Source: JBBRHQ01 sp963781345 (GTDB taxonomy: Bacteria > Actinomycetota > Thermoleophilia > Solirubrobacterales > 70-9). Taken from it: a stretch of DNA of 64,000 nucleotides. How positions within the stretch are numbered: the first letter of the stretch is position 1; every line of letters begins with the position of its first letter. The DNA is taken from positions 310,001 through 374,000 of the forward strand of contig CAWAFQ010000013.1 of assembly GCA_963781345.1 (NCBI GenBank), given 5' to 3'. Below, piece by piece: positions 61,783 through 64,000 of this stretch. The notes under the pieces were generated by a model that was not told the DNA's origin, did not search any database, and saw nothing but the letters and a program-made list of their open reading frames with translations. Made by a program: the position numbers and the translations under genes.

Positions 61783-61788
61783 TATAAT
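61783..61788 (+). promoter_or_regulatory. -10 element TATAAT upstream of the bifunctional nuclease gene
   Basis: Exact TATAAT 30 bases upstream of the TTG start. No matching -35 hexamer is seen at 16-18 bases, so it may be an activator-dependent promoter. Confidence 0.5.
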
Positions 61789-61818
61789 CGGGTTTCCGTC
61801 CCCGTCCGGAGCGTTCTC

Positions 61819-62310
61819 TTGCAGCAGATGCAGATCTACGGTGTCAGCTTCGACATGGTCGGCAAGCAGCCGATCGTCCTGCTGAAGACGGTTGACGGCA
61901 ACAAGTTCCTGCCTATCTGGATCGGCCATCCCGAGGCGGCGGCGATCCTGATGAAGCTGCAGGGCGCCTCGACCCCGCGGCCGATGACGCACGACCTGCT
62001 CTCCGACATGCTCGATCAGCTCGACGCGAAGTGCGAGCGGGTCTCGGTCACCGAGCTTCGCGACAACACCTTCTTCGCCTCGATCACGATCTCCGTCAAC
62101 GGCTCCGAGATGGACATCGACTCGCGTCCCTCCGACGCCCTCGCCCTCGCCGTACGGGTCTCGGCGCCGATCTTCGCCGCCGAGGACGTGATCGAGGAGT
62201 CGGCGATCGAGTTCGAGCACGAGGTCGAGGACACGGAGGAGGTCGTCGACAAGTTCAAGGAGTTCCTCGACGAGGTCTCACCCGAGGATTTCGCTCAGGG
62301 CGAGGAGTAG
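61819..62310 (+). CDS. bifunctional nuclease family protein (DUF151)
   Basis: 163 residues. MQIYGVSFDMVGKQPIVLLKTVDG, LPIWIGHPEAAAILMKLQG, RPMTHDLLSDMLDQL, RVSVTELRDNTFFASI and DSRPSDALALAVRVSAPIF are the family core. A C-terminal acidic segment (EFEHEVEDTEEVVDKFKEFL) resembles a UVR helix hairpin. Homologues show DNase/RNase activity. Start TTG 61819 chosen because GGAG lies 7 bases before it; the inner ATG 61828 is possible. Confidence 0.88.
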   Translation: MQQMQIYGVSFDMVGKQPIVLLKTVDGNKFLPIWIGHPEAAAILMKLQGASTPRPMTHDLLSDMLDQLDAKCERVSVTELRDNTFFASITISVNGSEMDIDSRPSDALALAVRVSAPIFAAEDVIEESAIEFEHEVEDTEEVVDKFKEFLDEVSPEDFAQGEE

Positions 62311-62319
62311 CCGCCGCTC

Positions 62320-63264
62320 TCAGCGAGTCGCAGCGACCCCATCGGGGTCGAGGGCGAGCTCGATGATCCGCTCGACCAGGGCCTCGAACCCGATTCCCGC
62401 GGCCTCCGCCGCCTGCGGGAAGAGGCTGGTGTCGGTCAGTCCCGGGATCGCGTTGACCTCGAGCACCTGGGGGCCGGACTCGCCGAGCATCAGGTCGACC
62501 CGAGCGAAGCCCGAGCATCCGAGCGCCTCATAGGCGCGCATCGCCACCGCGGTCACCGCGACCGCTTCTTCGGAGGGCAGCGCTGCGGGGCAGACGAATG
62601 AGGTGCGGCCGATCTCGTAGCGGGCCTCGAAGTCATAGGTGTCGCTCCCGCGCGGGATCACCTCGACGATCGGAAGCGGCTCGGTGCCGAGGATGCTTAC
62701 GGCGAGCTCGCGACCGTCGATGTAGCGCTCGAGCAGGACCCGGTCGCCGTAGCTGAAGGCGGCGATCAGCGCGGCGGGCACCTCGTCGGGTCCGGCGGCG
62801 AACTTGACACCCAGGGACGATCCCTGGCCGCTGGGCTTGACCACCATCGGGAAACCCAGCCTCTCCTCGATGTCGGGGAGCGCTTCGGCGGCGCCGAGGC
62901 CGCCGAAGGCGGTGTCGCTGAACGCGAACCACTCAGGGGTCGGGATGCCGGATTCACGCAGCAGTTGCTTGGCGGCGACCTTGTCCATGCAGCGGGCGCA
63001 GGCGGCGACGCCGGGACCGGTGTGGGTAATGCCGAGGATCTCAAGCAACTCCTGCACGGTGCCGTCCTCGCCGTCGGGGCCGTGCAGGGCGATGAAGGCG
63101 ACATCGGGGCGCTCGGAGCGCAGGCGCTGGACGAGGTCTGTGCCGACGTCGAGCGATATCACCGTGTGCCCGCGGCGCCCGAGAGCCTCCTCGACGCGGC
63201 CACCGGAGCGAAGCGAGACGCCGCGCTCGAGCGATCGCCCGCCCTTGAGCACCGCGACCTTCAC
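62320..63264 (-). CDS. ddl: D-alanine--D-alanine ligase family protein, copy 2
   Basis: 314 residues, intact. MKVAVLKGGRSLERGVSLRSGGRVEEAL, FIALHGPDGEDGTVQELLE, GFPMVVKPSGQGSSLGVKF (ATP-grasp lysine and Ser/Gly loop), ELAVSILGTEPLPIVEVIP, ARVDLMLGESGPQVLEVNAIPGLTDTSLFPQA. Shares the Ddl plan with the 30971-31938 copy but differs clearly, with Leu-Glu-Arg-Gly-Val for Ser-Glu-His-Asp-Val at the N-terminus. One copy may have altered substrate use. It is followed upstream by the aminotransferase gene on the same strand. Confidence 0.9.
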   Translation of the reverse strand: MKVAVLKGGRSLERGVSLRSGGRVEEALGRRGHTVISLDVGTDLVQRLRSERPDVAFIALHGPDGEDGTVQELLEILGITHTGPGVAACARCMDKVAAKQLLRESGIPTPEWFAFSDTAFGGLGAAEALPDIEERLGFPMVVKPSGQGSSLGVKFAAGPDEVPAALIAAFSYGDRVLLERYIDGRELAVSILGTEPLPIVEVIPRGSDTYDFEARYEIGRTSFVCPAALPSEEAVAVTAVAMRAYEALGCSGFARVDLMLGESGPQVLEVNAIPGLTDTSLFPQAAEAAGIGFEALVERIIELALDPDGVAATR

Positions 63265-63324
63265 GCCGCGCCCCCGCCGCTACGGCGGAAGGGCAGGACG
63301 TCGGCGTCCGCGGACGCCTCCGCC

Positions 63325-64000
63325 TCACGTCCGGGCGAAAGCAGGATCCCGCATCCCCTCCGCTTCGCGTCCGGGGATGCGGGGGTCCTCGATGATTCGG
63401 TGCTCGCCGGTGAGCGTCCCGTAGAGGTTGACCTGTTCGGTCACGACTCTTCCGATGCGGCGGATGCCCTCGCGGATCTCATCCTCGGTGACGCCGGAGA
63501 AGTTGAGGCGCATCGAATTGGTGCCGCGGCCCTCCTCGACGTAGGCGGCCTGGCCGGGGACGAATGCAACCTCGTCGCGCAGGGCCTTAGCCAGCAGGTC
63601 GCCGGTGTCGATGTAGTCGGGCAATGTCGCCCAGATGAAGAGGCCGCCCTCTGGCGCGGTCCAGCGTGCCTGGCGGGGGAAGTGCTCGGCGAGAGAGGAG
63701 AGCATCGCATCACGGCGGCTGCGGTAGATCGCGACCAGGTCCGCGATGTAGTCCTGCCAGCGGCCCTCGGCGAAGTACTCGCGGACGAAGTACTGGGTCA
63801 GGGTCGAGGAGCAGAGGTCGGACGCCTGTTTGCCGAGGACGAGCTTCTCCATCACCGGCGGCGGGGCGACGGCCCAGCCGAGCCGGATGCCGGGGGAGAG
63901 GATCTTCGAGAAGGTCCCGATGTAGACGACGTAGTCCCCGCCGTCGAGCTGGTAGAGCGGCGGCAGCGGCTCGCCCTCGTAGCGCAGCAGCCCATAGGGG
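63325..64000 (-). CDS. PLP-dependent aminotransferase (fold type I), partial
   Basis: The gene enters from the right edge, so its N-terminal part is missing. Present: VVYIGTFSKILSPGIRLGWAVAPP (PLP lysine in Ser-Lys), KLVLGKQASDLCSSTLTQY, PEGGLFIWATLPDYIDTGDLL and SMRLNFSGVTEDEIREGIRRIG with the substrate-carboxylate arginine. Closest style is 2-aminoadipate/LysN- or MocR-type aminotransferases. A short proline/arginine-containing tail (about 20 residues) follows. Pairing with the second ddl might indicate a D-amino-acid or wall-precursor role, but this is speculative. Confidence 0.85.
   Translation of the reverse strand, partial: PYGLLRYEGEPLPPLYQLDGGDYVVYIGTFSKILSPGIRLGWAVAPPPVMEKLVLGKQASDLCSSTLTQYFVREYFAEGRWQDYIADLVAIYRSRRDAMLSSLAEHFPRQARWTAPEGGLFIWATLPDYIDTGDLLAKALRDEVAFVPGQAAYVEEGRGTNSMRLNFSGVTEDEIREGIRRIGRVVTEQVNLYGTLTGEHRIIEDPRIPGREAEGMRDPAFART

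Overview
The window is a very GC-rich chromosomal segment around a bacterial replication origin. Gene order and protein families point to an actinobacterium: the fhaA-fhaB-pstP-rodA-pbpA-pknB cluster, a dnaA-dnaN-recF-dciA-gyrB-gyrA arm, a mycobacterial-type GyrA intein and F420-type nitroreductases. The style of the exopolysaccharide and DUF3105 genes suggests class Thermoleophilia (Solirubrobacterales-like). That placement is inference; no rRNA gene is present to confirm it.

Layout. 1-3.4 kb: a sulfur-relay group (DsrE2-like, DsrC/TusE-like, sulfide:quinone reductase-like), broken by several indels, then a quinone oxidoreductase. 3.5-9.7 kb: housekeeping and hypothetical genes (histidine phosphatase, secreted protein, metF, hydrolase, DUF3105, two acyltransferases). 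9.8-20.1 kb: an exopolysaccharide locus (initiating sugar-1-P transferase, three glycosyltransferases, flippase, O-antigen-ligase-type protein, LytR_C protein, CapD/WbpM-type dehydratase), tightly packed and almost all on the minus strand. 20.2-23.6 kb: DedA, uppP, purM and a DJ-1/PfpI protein. 23.6-28.5 kb: a secreted glycoside-hydrolase-like protein, a repeat-bearing surface protein, a second ligase-type protein and an ECF sigma factor. 28.5-41 kb: a DsbA-like protein and a cell-wall growth/signalling block with three Ser/Thr kinases, a PP2C phosphatase, two FHA proteins, PBP2, RodA/FtsW and Ddl. 41-43.6 kb: a CARDB-like protein, pheA and an HNH endonuclease.

43.7-59.3 kb is the origin region. 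gyrA, gyrB, dciA, recF, dnaN and dnaA run leftward; rpmH, rnpA, yidD, yidC, khpB/jag, rsmG, parA and parB run rightward. GyrA carries an intein with a LAGLIDADG endonuclease inserted directly after the catalytic tyrosine. A parS-like site lies at the rnpA/yidD junction. The gyrB leader holds a consensus DnaA box, an AT-rich block and a terminator-like hairpin. Downstream of gyrA is a 14-codon ORF whose Shine-Dalgarno sequence pairs with essentially the whole 16S tail. 59.3-61.8 kb is a small accessory patch beside tRNA-Ile with gene relics. 61.8-64 kb: a bifunctional nuclease, a second ddl and a partial aminotransferase.

Quality caution: indels are concentrated at 0-2.2, 26.2-27, about 31.75, 43.3-43.6 and 43.9-48.5 kb. 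Essential gyrA and the end of gyrB are broken many times there, while 48.5-59.3 kb is clean. Most of these breaks are therefore probably sequence or assembly errors rather than pseudogenes.
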